From: Hyaloscypha bicolor E
Taxonomy: Eukaryota > Ascomycota > Leotiomycetes > Helotiales > Hyaloscyphaceae
DNA: 64,000 nt
NCBI RefSeq assembly: GCF_002865645.1
Contig: NW_020194562.1
Span: 124,001 to 188,000 of the forward strand
Direction: 5' to 3'
The notes under the pieces were generated by a model, which saw only the letters and a program-made list of their open reading frames with translations, was not told the origin of the DNA and did no database searches. A program made the translations under genes and the position numbers. This document shows, piece by piece, positions 31,050 to 43,639 of the stretch. Numbering within the stretch: the stretch's first letter is position 1; each line of letters starts with the position of its first letter.

Positions 31050-32606
31050 TCATGATTCAGCCCCTAATTCATCACCAAATCTCGCATCAGTCTGCAATAT
31101 CCCATTCAACTCATCCCTCAGAACGCAATTCTCAAACTTAAAACTGCCAGCCAACTCATCAAGCTCCTCCTCCGTCTTGCCTCTGAAAAGTTCCGCCATT
31201 TCCCATCCCATGTACTCACTCAGCAAACATTCTCTCACTCTCCTTTCTACCTGTCGCTCAAAGGTCCACACATTCGGATATATCTTGTCCCGTAAGTGCT
31301 TCGGAACCATTTCTTTCAGAGCCGTGAGAAATGGCGCGTATATGTGTGCAACTTTACTGTCTGAGCAGCCCCAGAAGTCGAGATCAAGTGCTTTCTTCTT
31401 TTCGAGAAAGGGGGCGATCAGTTGCATGTAGGGCGAAGAGGGGGAAACGTAGACCATGCCTTGATAGCCGATATCTTTGTATAGCCAGATGGACCAGGAA
31501 ATGTCAGATTCTTGGTAAATGGAGAGTTGTTCCTGGAGAAGTGCGAAGCGCTGGGAGTTTGTTTGCTGGAAGTTGGCGTCATCCGTGGCAGATGCATAAA
31601 CGGGACCGAATTCGCCGTTCCAGATAGGTACTTTTTGCTTTCTCATGAAAGCAACCTTTCGTTCGAAGCTCTCCCGAAGCTTCTTCTTCTGAGCAGATGT
31701 ACCCAGATATGGATCTCCGGTCGGAAAGCCCATCATCGAGTAATCATGACATGCGTAGACGGTATTGGGAAAAGGTTCGGCAGGGAACTGCGAGAAATCC
31801 ATTGCATATGTGTTCCCATCAATGAAAAGGACGTGATCCGGGTCAACCTCTCGGATGGCTTTCTCGACACGGTAGTAAAAGTTGATAAGATTGACGTGGT
31901 CCGGATCTGCTGGCTCGTTGAGCGGGTTATAGCCGGCAATGAAAGCATTGCCTCTATAATGCTTTGCCAACGCAACCCAGAGATTAACCATTCGGTCTTG
32001 GAACTCCTTGAAATTCCAGAACATGGCCTTGCTACTGCCCGAGTCGGAATGCCAATCCTGGTTTTGGCCGCCTGGAACGGCATGAAGATCAAGAATAACA
32101 TATAGATTTTGCTCGGAGCAGATATTGACGATACGGTCGAGCAGCTGGAAACCTTCTTCTTTGTAAACGCCTGGATTCATGTCGTCCTCAAAGTGGCGGT
32201 AGTTGAAAGGCACGCGTATGCAGTTCACCCCCAGAGATGCAAAGAATTTGGCATCTGAGGAGGTAAAGAAGTATTCCAGAAACTTGTCAAAGAAGAATTT
32301 GTACTTTTGTGGCCCAAGAACGGAGAGAAGCGCTGCTCGGTGTTCGTGTTCATGGCCTGAGAAGCCTGTGATGAAATTCTCCATATTGAGATGACCGCCA
32401 AGTCCAGCCCCTTTGAGGACCACCTTGTGCCCATTGGCGTCAACAATGTCTGTGCCGTTGACTTTCAGAATCGAGTCGATCTTCCGCTTTGTGGGCATTA
32501 CGTTCTGCATAGCGGAAGAGGGATGTTTCGTGATCGAGCCATTGCACAACGGCAAGGAGAGGTTCTGGACTGCAGTCAAAGGACTAGCAGTGACGAGGGT
32601 AGACAT
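31050..32606 (-). CDS. GH5 family beta-glycosidase (518 aa)
   Basis: The intronless frame encodes a clan GH-A (beta/alpha)8 glycoside hydrolase. Visible GH5 landmarks are RVPFNYRHFED (residues 131-141), LDLHAVPGGQNQDWH (172-186), the acid/base Glu231 in GYNPLNEP, a HDY motif (287-289), the nucleophile Glu332 in WNGEFGPV, and WSIWLYKDIG near the end of the barrel. There is no evident signal peptide, so an intracellular enzyme acting on imported beta-glucosides or oligosaccharides is plausible, unlike secreted exo-1,3-beta-glucanases. The subfamily and linkage cannot be set from motifs. It lies head-to-tail behind a Zn2Cys6 regulator on the same strand. Its promoter holds an 11/12 match to the motif found between that regulator and the adjacent sugar transporter. 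Confidence 0.92.
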   Translation of the reverse strand: MSTLVTASPLTAVQNLSLPLCNGSITKHPSSAMQNVMPTKRKIDSILKVNGTDIVDANGHKVVLKGAGLGGHLNMENFITGFSGHEHEHRAALLSVLGPQKYKFFFDKFLEYFFTSSDAKFFASLGVNCIRVPFNYRHFEDDMNPGVYKEEGFQLLDRIVNICSEQNLYVILDLHAVPGGQNQDWHSDSGSSKAMFWNFKEFQDRMVNLWVALAKHYRGNAFIAGYNPLNEPADPDHVNLINFYYRVEKAIREVDPDHVLFIDGNTYAMDFSQFPAEPFPNTVYACHDYSMMGFPTGDPYLGTSAQKKKLRESFERKVAFMRKQKVPIWNGEFGPVYASATDDANFQQTNSQRFALLQEQLSIYQESDISWSIWLYKDIGYQGMVYVSPSSPYMQLIAPFLEKKKALDLDFWGCSDSKVAHIYAPFLTALKEMVPKHLRDKIYPNVWTFERQVERRVRECLLSEYMGWEMAELFRGKTEEELDELAGSFKFENCVLRDELNGILQTDARFGDELGAES

Positions 32607-32923
32607 CCGGAAAATTCAAGTGGAGTGTGAATGCTGAGGCTTGACAAAATCCCCGGCCGAGTGTCTTCCTCTGCTTTATAGCTAAGTAGAAGATAGTAGC
32701 CGTCCATCGGAAGTGGTCCAGCCACCTCCTAGTTTTTGACAACCGAGGATTTCCCGACGCCAAAAGCGACATTCCGCGATCCCGGCAACCTCGCAGCCTC
32801 ACGATGTGGGGTATGCACATGCTCGCGTGAAATTCCTCGGGCTTTGGATACAGATGTGAGAAAGATGCCACGGTCTTGAGAACGCTAACTCAACTTGAGA
32901 GCTAGATATTGACGTGTGCCAAA
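32607..32923. other. GH5 promoter region
   Basis: A 317-bp spacer upstream of the GH5 start, immediately downstream of the Zn2Cys6 gene. It holds the GCGACATTCCGC site listed separately. No gene is seen in it. Confidence 0.7.
32766..32777 (-). promoter_or_regulatory. Candidate regulon site upstream of GH5
   Basis: On minus this reads GCGGAATGTCGC, one base from the GCGGAATATCGC copy at 35199-35210. It lies 160 bp upstream of the GH5 start codon. The functional link is inferred from recurrence. Confidence 0.5.
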
Positions 32924-34778
32924 CTAGACAGACTCCAGTAGTTCTTCCAAAATCCGGAGGCGATCCCCGGCGTCGCCTACTTCATGCTCCCAAAATCTCA
33001 GCATTTCCATCACGTCAATCACAGCACTCCTCCACCCGTCTGGCATCAACTCGGTGGCGTATGAGGTGCGAGTGGCTGCCAGAAGAATGAGAGCGCTTCG
33101 AGTACATGACTGAAGCATGAACCACGTTCCATGGTGGCGATGCTTAAATCCAGGTTTGTTGAGGCGAATTCTTTCCAAACAGCAGTTCAAACCTTTACGG
33201 CCATACTCCTCAACAGCTAAAAATCCTTGCTGCTGATTGATGGTTGCATCCAGAAAAGGCCAATAAATCAACTCATATATGTTCATCATATGCCCTCTGA
33301 GAATGAATTTGAGAACATCATCATCTGACTCTGGTGTTTGCAAACTCATACTGTCAGGCAATGAACGCATCCAACTCTCAATTTGGTCTTCGTAGGATGG
33401 AATTGTGTCAGATAACTCCACAAAGGCCATGTCGCCAGTTGGTCGTGAGACGTGACACATTTCGTAACGGACTCTTGTATCCAACCTTCGCAGCGCAATT
33501 TCTGCGAGGTAAAAATACCATGCTCGGTGTTCTTCGTTCCCGTTGCCTATTGGCGGGGTGGGAAAAAGACGTGGGTAAACCAGATCCTTTGCTATGAAAT
33601 CAGGCAGTTGGAGAAGCACCCTCAACTCCAGCTCCGACTTCCAACACGTCCAATACACGCTCTCCTCGGCAGTGGTACCTCCAAAGCTTTCGAGGTTCCG
33701 ATTTGAGACTGGCAATAGGGACTGCTTAGCAAACTCAAACTCTTGGCAAGCTGCTAGTGCTTGGACAAAGTTTCTCCAGGCTTGAATGGGCTGGAGAGCT
33801 GTCATCAAGAATACGCCGGAAAAGAAGAAGCATTGAGCCTCAAGAGTACCGCCCCTTCCAAGCAATGTCCCAATTCGCTTTTGAGATGCGTTGAAGTAGG
33901 AGGTGGCCCGGCCAAGATTAGCCGGGGAAGAAGACGAGCTGCCAAAAGACGAGGCAATAGTGCCCAGCGCATAGATGATAAGGACCAAGCAAGACTCGGC
34001 ATCCCAACCGAGACCATCGAAATTGGTACGATGCACCATTTGACGAACGCTGGCCTCGTCTAGGATTGGGTTTTTGATATGTACATGCTGCAAAAAGGCA
34101 TCCAGAAGTTTCAACCCATTATTTGAATCCAATTCTCCGACAGAGGTGTAGGAATCTGACGACGGGGAAGCAACGGCATCCAGTGGAATCCTGCGCAAGA
34201 GCGATTTGGTATCCAGACGTGCGTCGAATCGGCCCCCAAAAACAGGCCACGCGAGGACGTCGACGACGCCAATGCTAAGAACATGGAACTGTGAGCCAGT
34301 CTGGATAGGAGTGGCGCCGTCCGGGAGTAAGGATTCTTGACGGGGCAGGTGGGATTGCGATGACTGTTGTGATAATAGTCTGTCTTCGAGCTCATCTAGT
34401 CGTTCAAGAATCTTCAGACTTGCGGGGTCAAAGGCGGAAAGGTCCGCCGGAGAAGAGATGCACTTCGCTCCAACCCTCTCACAGAACGAACAAGAAGGCT
34501 TCTTGTTGTCGCACTTGGTCCTTCGAGCTCTACACACTTGGCAAGCTGTGTTTGCGCGCTTCCGTGGATAAGCAGCTGTGCCTCGAGGGGCTGGCCGACG
34601 TTTCGCCTGAGATCCAGGGGTATTCGATGGTGGCGCTCCCGAGAGGGCAGAGCCGATAGAGTCTGCGTGTTCCATTACTGGAATCGGGACATTCGATTTC
34701 GGGGACGCGTCCGTTCCGGTGAACTGACAGCCGGGCGTACTCACGCAGCTCGGGGTTGGAAGCGCGGAGTGTCGCCAT
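32924..34778 (-). CDS. Zn2Cys6 transcription factor, likely local regulator
   Basis: Exons on minus: 34778-34745 and 34677-32924 (595 aa). The long frame itself begins with GTG at 34744. That GTG is the start of a good donor (GTGAGT), and joining across the 67-bp intron to a TTCCAG acceptor gives an ATG start (MATLRASNPEL) in phase. The Zn2Cys6 domain is at residues 57-84 (CQVCRARRTKC, CSFCERVGAKC). It is followed by a short leucine-bearing linker (LKILERLDELEDRLL) and a fungal-specific middle region with HVHIKNPILDE and KHRHHGTWF. It is paralogous to the regulator at 21.8 kb. It lies between the GH5 gene and a divergent sugar transporter, the usual layout for a pathway-specific activator of sugar-use genes; that role is inferred. 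Confidence 0.9.
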
Positions 34779-35198
34779 TAAATGAAATCTGGGGGCTGCG
34801 GGGAAGAAGAGAAGTGGAACTATGGGAGGAAAAAGGAAAAAGCCGTCTCCAGCTGGGGTTTAGCCGACACCTTAACCGGGATCCGGACCATTTTCTCAAC
34901 TATGACTTTGAGGGATATTATTAGGGTTACATTGTTGTTTGAAAACATCCAGGTGGTGTTAGAACAACGCTGGTATGATGCAGATTCAGGATAGAGGAAC
35001 AACATTTAGAATATCGCGGGCAATTACTGATTTTGGTCACGTCTGTATCACGTGATATAGGAAGGAGTGTGGATGAAATACAACCAGGTCCTTTGTTTAC
35101 CAGACATCTAATACACTAAGGCAGCAACCAAGGAGATCAAGCTGAGGAGGCAAGGAACTCGTTTACTGGCTGATGAAATCTGCACTGGAACACTCATC

Positions 35199-35210
35199 GC
35201 GGAATATCGC
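35199..35210 (+). promoter_or_regulatory. Candidate regulator site 1, GCGGAATATCGC
   Basis: First of three 12-bp copies in the divergent promoter; it contains a CGG triplet and GCG/CGC ends. It lies 308 bp before the transporter ATG. Confidence 0.55.
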
Positions 35211-35222
35211 TTTGAATTCGAA

Positions 35223-35237
35223 CCCCGCACTGCGGGG
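35223..35237. promoter_or_regulatory. 15-bp palindrome with CCG-N5-CGG
   Basis: CCCCGCACTGCGGGG is a perfect inverted repeat around one central base. It contains an everted CCG/CGG pair, a form bound by some Zn2Cys6 proteins. It lies between candidate sites 1 and 2. Confidence 0.45.
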
Positions 35238-35268
35238 GCGGGAACCAACTGAGCAGGGATTCTAAAAA

Positions 35269-35280
35269 GCGGAGTATCGC
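35269..35280 (+). promoter_or_regulatory. Candidate regulator site 2, GCGGAGTATCGC
   Basis: Second copy, 70 bp after site 1; it differs from site 1 at one position (A to G). Confidence 0.55.
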
Positions 35281-35325
35281 CCAGAAATTGGTTCGGAAAC
35301 TCCAGCTGCATGGAGGCTCCCATCA

Positions 35326-35337
35326 GCGGAGTATCGC
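35326..35337 (+). promoter_or_regulatory. Candidate regulator site 3, GCGGAGTATCGC
   Basis: Third copy, 57 bp after site 2 and identical to it, 181 bp before the transporter start codon. Confidence 0.55.
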
Positions 35338-35517
35338 TCGTACCAAACTCAAACCACACCCCAGATTCCAAGCTGTCGAAATCACAAACCATAACTTCTA
35401 TAAAGATGGACAGATTCGCTCGAAGTTCTGTCGATCATCCCCACATTCTTCATAACTTCTCTGGACAACCTCTCTGCACTCTACCATTTACCAAAGATAG
35501 ACAAGTTGAACTGGATC

Positions 35518-37196
35518 ATGGAGAAAACTTCCATGTCTCCCTCCCCGAGCACAGACTTGGTTGAACATGTCGAACCAGTTGCTCATAGCGACGTCAAGCC
35601 TACCCTCCCGAAGGCAGATATCGATCAAGAGCACCAGCTCACATTCCGAGATGCTTGGAAGCATCACAAGGCCATAATTGGATGGTCTTTCTTCTGGGCT
35701 ATGTGTGCTATTGGATGGTTTGCGCTGCTTTCTTGTACAGTGGTTTTCAAGGCTAATCAGTCGAAGGGGCTTCGATGCTCAAGTCAATGGAGCAATGATC
35801 AGCGTACCATCCTTCAGGCGAGATTTTGGGTAAGCCCGATACATCTTCAAAGGAAAGAAAACCAGGCATCGTTGACAACTGCCATAGGTACATATTCGAA
35901 GGCGAAGCAGTCCTTCCCGCAAGTTGGCAAGCAGCATTCAACATCATCAGCGCCGTAGGACAATTCCTCGGCGGCTTCTCTTGCAGCTGGGTCGCCGACA
36001 AAACTGGCCGAAAGCCCAGCTTAGCCGTCGGCATCTTGCTCTGCACCGGTGCCATCATTGGACAAATCGTCACAACATCGAAAGTCGGGTTTCTGATCAG
36101 CAAGTTAATCCTTGGTATCGGCCTTGGGTTCTACCTCACACTCGGTCCTCTCATGTGTTCCGAGATCACACCCGTTGTCCTCCGTGGCATCTCGACTGCA
36201 GGAGTCAACCTTGGCATCGCCGTGGGACAACTCATTTCCAATTCGGTCATCAAGGGCTTCGGTGAAAGGACGGACAGGTGGGCATACAGAGGTCCCTTTG
36301 CCATCCAGCTCTTTTTCGCTGCCTTCCTCGCTGCTGGCCTCGCATTCTCCCCGGAATCGCCCTGGTATCTCGTCCGTGTCGGAAAGATCGAAAAGGCACG
36401 CAAGTCACTTCAAAGACTATACGGCAACAACACAGACATATCTGCTAAGCTCGCCAACATGGAAATCACGGTTCATGAAGAATCGATGCAGAAGGCTCCG
36501 TCATTTATCGACTGCTTCCGTGGGACGGATCTCCTACGAACGGGAATCTCGACTGGGGTTTTTGCTTGCCAGCACTTTGTTGGCATCATCTTTGTCCTTG
36601 GGTACTCTACTTATTTCTTCCAACTCGCCGGTCTAGACACCGCTCATTCATTCGACCTCGGCGTTGGTGTTACAGCCTGTGGGGTCCTTGGAAACTTCTG
36701 CTCGTGGTTCATTGTTAACTCCTACGGTCGCCGAAAGATCTTCATTTTCGGTATGGGTGCTCTCACCGTTCTCTTATTTCTGATTGGAATCATGGACGTC
36801 ATCCCCTCCTCCGCAGCGAAGTGGGTTCAGGCTTCAGCCACGGTGATCTATGCCTTTGTTTACTTCATGACAGTCGGAGCCATGGCGTTTGTTATCCTCG
36901 GTGAGGCATCATCTGCGCAGCTACGAGCTAGGACAACTGCACTGGCGACAGCAACACAGGCACTCTTTGGCATTGCGATGAACTTTGCTATTCCTTATAT
37001 GGTAAATCCGGATAAGGGGAACATGAAGGGAAAGGTAGGCTTTGTTTTCGGTGGATTGGCTGCGATTGCTACTCTTGGCTCTTTCTTCTATGTTCCGGAG
37101 TTGAAGGGGAGGACCTTTGGGGAGATTGATCATATGTTCTATAATAGGGTACCGCCGAGAAAGATGGGAGGCTATCAGATTGAGGAGGAGCTTTGA
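35518..37196 (+). CDS. MFS sugar transporter, maltose-permease-like
   Basis: Exons: 35518-35717, 35767-35829, 35888-37196 (523 aa), with 49- and 58-bp introns. The first ATG is at 35518; the frame extends upstream only to a TTG. It is a sugar porter of the MFS: GFDAQVNGAMISVP in the first membrane segment, WVADKTGRKPSL in loop 2-3, the diagnostic PESPWYLVRVGK in the centre, an NSYGRRK loop, and PELKGRTFGEID at the C-terminus. PESPWYLV is typical of fungal alpha-glucoside (MAL-type) permeases, though the cluster enzyme is a beta-type GH5, so the true substrate could be a beta-glucoside. It is divergent from the Zn2Cys6 regulator and preceded by three candidate regulator sites. Confidence 0.92.
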
Positions 37197-37299
37197 TCTG
37201 TCGTTCGCATGCAGTTTAACGTTGGATTCTTCTCTCAACGGCCTTTTACTTTTTTCAATTTCAAATATTTGTAGTATTCACCTCCAATTCTAGCTAAAT

Positions 37300-37496
37300 A
37301 CTTTGGAGCACCGGTGACGGACCGTGGCTCGTGGGGAATACGCTTATGTATGCTGATGCTGCATGGGTTCCTTGGCAAATTGGATTTGCGAAGTCGGTAT
37401 GATGTGGATGACTATCCGCTTCCGAAAGAACGTCTTGAGAAGATGTCAGCGAGAGAGGGGTGGAAGGCCGTGCTTAAGAAGCTGAAGTTGGAATGA
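37300..37496 (+). pseudogene. Glutathione S-transferase C-terminal relic
   Basis: Two adjacent plus frames join to a GST C-terminal domain. The first reads GDGPWLVGNTLMYADAAWVP then WQIGFAKSV and stops near 37399. The second continues with YDVDDYPLPKERLEKM and SAREGWKAVLKKLKLE to a stop at 37496. The PWLVGNTLTYAD-type motif is a recognised part of the GST C-terminal helical domain. The frame change and the absence of the thioredoxin-like N-terminal half upstream indicate a decayed fragment. A short unrecognised intron cannot fully be excluded for the frame change, but the missing N-terminus stands. Confidence 0.6.
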
Positions 37497-37632
37497 AGTA
37501 AAGGCAAAAATGGTCTTGATGGTCGCTTTCCTGGATACTAAATCAACAAATCAAAGAAATATCAGGACTGAAATCCATGATTGAAACACTGTACATTGAA
37601 AGTGGGCTCGAGTTAAACATTACCAATATTAA

Positions 37633-39635
<2,003 letters not shown>

Positions 39636-40761
39636 TCTGAGGAGAGATTGAGCGTTTTGAAGAGATTAGATGCCTTGCATCTTCGCAAGAGACTTCGCAA
39701 GAATTAAATTAGATATTAGGACAGCTAGCGAGAGCTATGTAGGTCGCACCAAGTGAGATGCTGGCTGAATGCGGGTGTTCCTCATTAGTTCCAATGAGGG
39801 GTAGAAAAGTGGCTTGCAGGGCTGGCGCTGGGTTCCCGATCTGGGCGCTCCACGTGTAACAATATTGGCTGGGTAGCCTTTTCGTTGGATGCGCAGATAT
39901 TGGGACCTGAGAATTTCCATCGCCGGTGTGCATGTCGCGAGTTACAGTAAAGCCGGTAATTTATACAGTGACATTGCAGATCGGGTCAGCACCCAGCCGC
40001 CTGATCCGGCTGCGTGGGATGAACGGTCGAACCCCGTGCATTTGGGCCGCTGCCACTTCATTAAGTTTCGGGTTGTGTATAGAGATTCGAACTAGTGTGC
40101 GAATGGAATCGGTGGCTAGCTAGACTTTTCAATGTCCCCTTTCTGCTCTGAGGTTGAGTTGTCTCTCTCATTCATTAATTGGACCGGAGTACCCCCGAGT
40201 AATGTGAAAATATGGCAGAAAGCCCGTTGTTTCCGAACCATTTCAGCCCCCATAAAGAATTGCTGAAAGCCAAACATGGTGCAAGGAGGAGACCGAATTA
40301 TACTCGGAGAAAACAAATGAGGTGATCACTAACTCTAATGAGACAACGCTGGCTTAAAAAGAGGAAGCAATGAACCACTGCGTCGAAGCTGATCCAGTCT
40401 TAGTTCCTTGCATGAAATTATTGAATCAAGCTCGGCGAGGAAAAGAATCTGATCTCTACTTAGAGATGTCAGGATTGGAAGGAGCCCCGAAAGTTTAAAT
40501 GACAAGACATACGGAGTAAGCTGACTGCATGCTCAAGTACGTCACAACCGTCTTCCATCCGGCCAATGAAAATGCATCTCGGGAAAAGGCCATGCTTACA
40601 TATCCAGGCGGAAAGATCCCAACCTCCACCAAGGGAGGAAGCCAACTTGGGATTGAAAACGCAAGAGATGGCGAAAACCACGAAATGCTGCACGCACACT
40701 TTTACCCAACGTAAAACCATGCTAAACCCGTATCCAGAAAACATACCCCAACACTCACCTC
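39636..40761. other. Intergenic region, no supported gene
   Basis: This holds the carboxylesterase promoter and the 3' flank of the phospholipase gene. CCTCATT...AATGAGG near 39780-39800 could form a small hairpin. AGCCG/CGGCT near 39995-40011 is another inverted pair. Short frames look random. Confidence 0.6.
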
Positions 40762-43639
40762 TCAAGTATAAACCTCATCCGTCAACGCATTCAGCTTCAA
40801 CCCACTCCTTGCAAAATCCACGCCATCCATAAACCGCAACGGCATCTCCACCAAATTCCCCCTGACCCTATCCAACCACTCCTTTAACTCCACCACACCC
40901 CCCGGAAACTCCTCCTTAACAACATGTCCATACGCATACTTCGGCTCCACTTTCTCCTCCCCCTCCTTTCCATTCCCCACAAAGTACTTCGAAAAGAAGT
41001 TCTCATAATCCTTCCAATTCCTCACATTATCAGCCGGCACACAATGGAACACCTTTTCAAAGACCTCCGTATTAGCCCGCGCCGTGCCATTCCACAGATT
41101 CCCAAACTCGCGGGACATCGGGTCACGGACGAGGAAATCGGCGGCGCTGCCCCAATCGTAGATGTTTGGGTCCTTGTTAATCGGCATAAAGTTCGCATCC
41201 GGTTTGGTGTAATCTTGATGTGGGAGCAGGCCCAAGTGTTTGCGGAAGAGTTGGCGACGGAGGGAGGCTGCGTAGCGAGAGGCTTGGAATGGCTGTCCGT
41301 CCATGACAGAGTCGATTGTTGAGGGGTCCTCGATCACGACTGCGATTTCGGAGTCGTGGTAGCCAAGTTGGCTGCGGTCGTTGAGGTTTGCGGAGCCGCA
41401 GATTACGATGCGGTCATCTGCGATCAGGAGCTTGGTGTGGATGTAGAGTTCTGACATATTAGCATTGCTGTAAAGAAACGAACGAGATGGCTCACCTTCG
41501 CTAACAAAGGCTTCCATTTCTTCTTCCTCGGTCCCGGACCAGGGGATATCTTTGATAGAAGGAACGCCGTCCGTGTAACACGGAGCAACACTGTCGTACT
41601 TGCTCCCATCAAGCACCTGAGACCCAGCTTGCTGGTATGCATCATATTCCGGATTCGCCTGGCCGGGAGCAGCGCCAGTCCCGTATCCTTGTCCATCATA
41701 CCCCGCACCAACGAGATCATCGTGCTCCATTCTAGCATCTCTATACTGCACACCGCTCTCCTCCTCAACTTTCTTGATCGCTTGGCCGACGTTAATCCTA
41801 TCGTAGCTCCGCAGGTTGTAAAAACGAATGTATTGCTTCGCATCCGGGACGCCCGCTTGTTCAATCGCTTCCATGATGCTGTGGCCGCCACGACAGATGC
41901 TGAAGTACTGATATTCCATGATTGCTCGCGTACCGAGACTGTCATCTGCGTGGAGATCTCCTGCGAAGGCGGGTACGGAGGGCATGCAGACGATGACCTT
42001 GTACTTCTCGCCGTTCTGATACGCTCGAACGCAACGCTCGACGATGGCGGCTCCAATCTTGTTCCTGACGGGGTGTTGTGCATCACTTGTTGCTGTAATG
42101 AAGAACTGGTTTTCGATGTAGATGAAGTGCCGACTGTTGCGGATGACTCCGATGTATGCGTTTGCAATGGAGTGCTGCAGGGTTAGCTAGAACGTAACAA
42201 GTTGAGGAGTGCCTTCCTACCTCAGTCGAAACACCATTACTCCACCGAGTGCAACTTCTCACCAGCTGGATGCCCATGCCTGAAGTTGGCTCGTGGAACC
42301 CTGCATCCCTGCCCAGGGTTCCGTGTCTTGAGATTTGACCGATTCCATCATGGACTCCGTCCCGAAGCCTGTCATAATACCCCCCAGCCCGACTAGCCAT
42401 ACCACTGAGGCCACGATGCTCACTTGAAGCCAACTCGGGATCCTCAGGATCAAGATCTCTCTCCACAGGTGCCAACCTGACATTCTTTCCATCAGTGTGG
42501 TAATACCCATCCGGGATATCCGCAAAAGTCAAGGTCAAGGCATGATACCGCCGATCCCTCTGAACATCATACTTTTCGTTGTAGATGAAGTTCCAACGTT
42601 GCACGAAATGAGCTCGCAGATCCTCGACAACTGGGCCCTGCAAGCACATCGAAAGATCAGACCATCCCATTCTTGCATTCTTCGTACGATCCAGTTTGTT
42701 GTCCATATACTTCGTGACATCCTCAAAATCGTAGATCCGAGCATTGTTGTAGTCCTGACCTGGGAAAACAGTCAAGTTGACGTCAGTAGGGTGCACGTCA
42801 ACGGAAGGATGCGAGTTCGTGTCCCAGCGACCAAAACACATATCCAGACCGCCCATGAACGCGATCTTTCCGTCAATGAGACACAACTTTTCGTGGTGAG
42901 CCCAGTAGAGGATGATATCGTTGTTCACACCGTACAGTGCATGCAATGCATCCTCCCCAACATTCGCCAGCTTGAGAGACTTCAAGGAGAAGTTCTTGAT
43001 GCCGGACAAGATCTCAGACTCGACTACTTGTCCACTAAGAGCATGATCCGGATGGCGGAAGACGGCGATGTTGGGATGCAGTGCCTCGAGAGCTTTTTTG
43101 GTGTGTTCGGAACATACTGCAACGGTTAGCTTCAATCCCCCTCATCCGGCTGAAAACCCACGTGTCAGGATGGCGGACACCTCTTTGTAGACGATGATGT
43201 TGACTTTGACCCCTCTTTCGGCTGCTGCTTGAAGCATTCGATCAAGCCGATACTGCTCATTTTGCGACGGGGGCCTTCTCAGATAGAGCTCTGCTTCAAC
43301 TCAGCTGATTTGCCTCTGGAATGAAGTCTTGAACACACCTGGACTCAACCACCAGTCCAAGATCCAGATGCTCTCCTTTGCCTCCTCGAGAGCAATAGAA
43401 ACAGCCCAGAAGTAGCCACAGCCATCAACAAACCACTTTGCATCGTTGCCTCTCCTCGCCGGCGCGAAGCTGTGGAATCGGTTGTCGCGGGTGTGCATAT
43501 GCAGGTTGTGGCATGCCTCGTTCAGGTGAGTGTGTGAATGAATCTCATTTTCAATAGCCCCTTCGATGATGTTTAGCTCCTGCTTGATATCCGTGGCGAA
43601 GCTGTGAAGCGCCGCCTTTGCATCGTGGAAGAAAGACAT
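40762..43639 (-). CDS. Phospholipase D with two HKD motifs
   Basis: Five exons on minus: 43639-43339, 43290-43162, 43116-42221, 42174-41496, 41450-40762 (897 aa). The enzyme hydrolyses phosphatidylcholine to phosphatidate and choline. HKD 1 is HHEKLCLIDGKIAFMGG (His about 218, Lys 220, Asp 225). HKD 2 is HTKLLIADDRIVICGSANLN (His 673, Lys 675, Asp 680). IENQFFIT between them is also typical of eukaryotic PLD. There is no PX or PH domain at the N-terminus, which begins MSFFHDAKAALHSFATDI, so membrane recruitment must differ from Spo14-type PLD. The last intron (41451-41495, 45 nt) is a multiple of three without stops and could be retained; splicing it gives FVSEELYIHTKLL, the family form. The ATG at 43639 is preferred over upstream in-frame codons. 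Confidence 0.92.

Larger units (their letters stand above)
34779..35517. promoter_or_regulatory. Divergent promoter of regulator and sugar transporter
   Basis: This 739-bp region separates the two start codons. It holds three GCGGARTATCGC copies and a 15-bp palindrome, listed separately, plus CACGTC and CACGTG near 35038-35055. The clustering is on the transporter side. Confidence 0.7.

Noticed and set aside
34744..34746. GTG as start of the Zn2Cys6 regulator
   Set aside because: Non-ATG and part of a strong GTGAGT donor; the upstream exon gives an ATG in phase.
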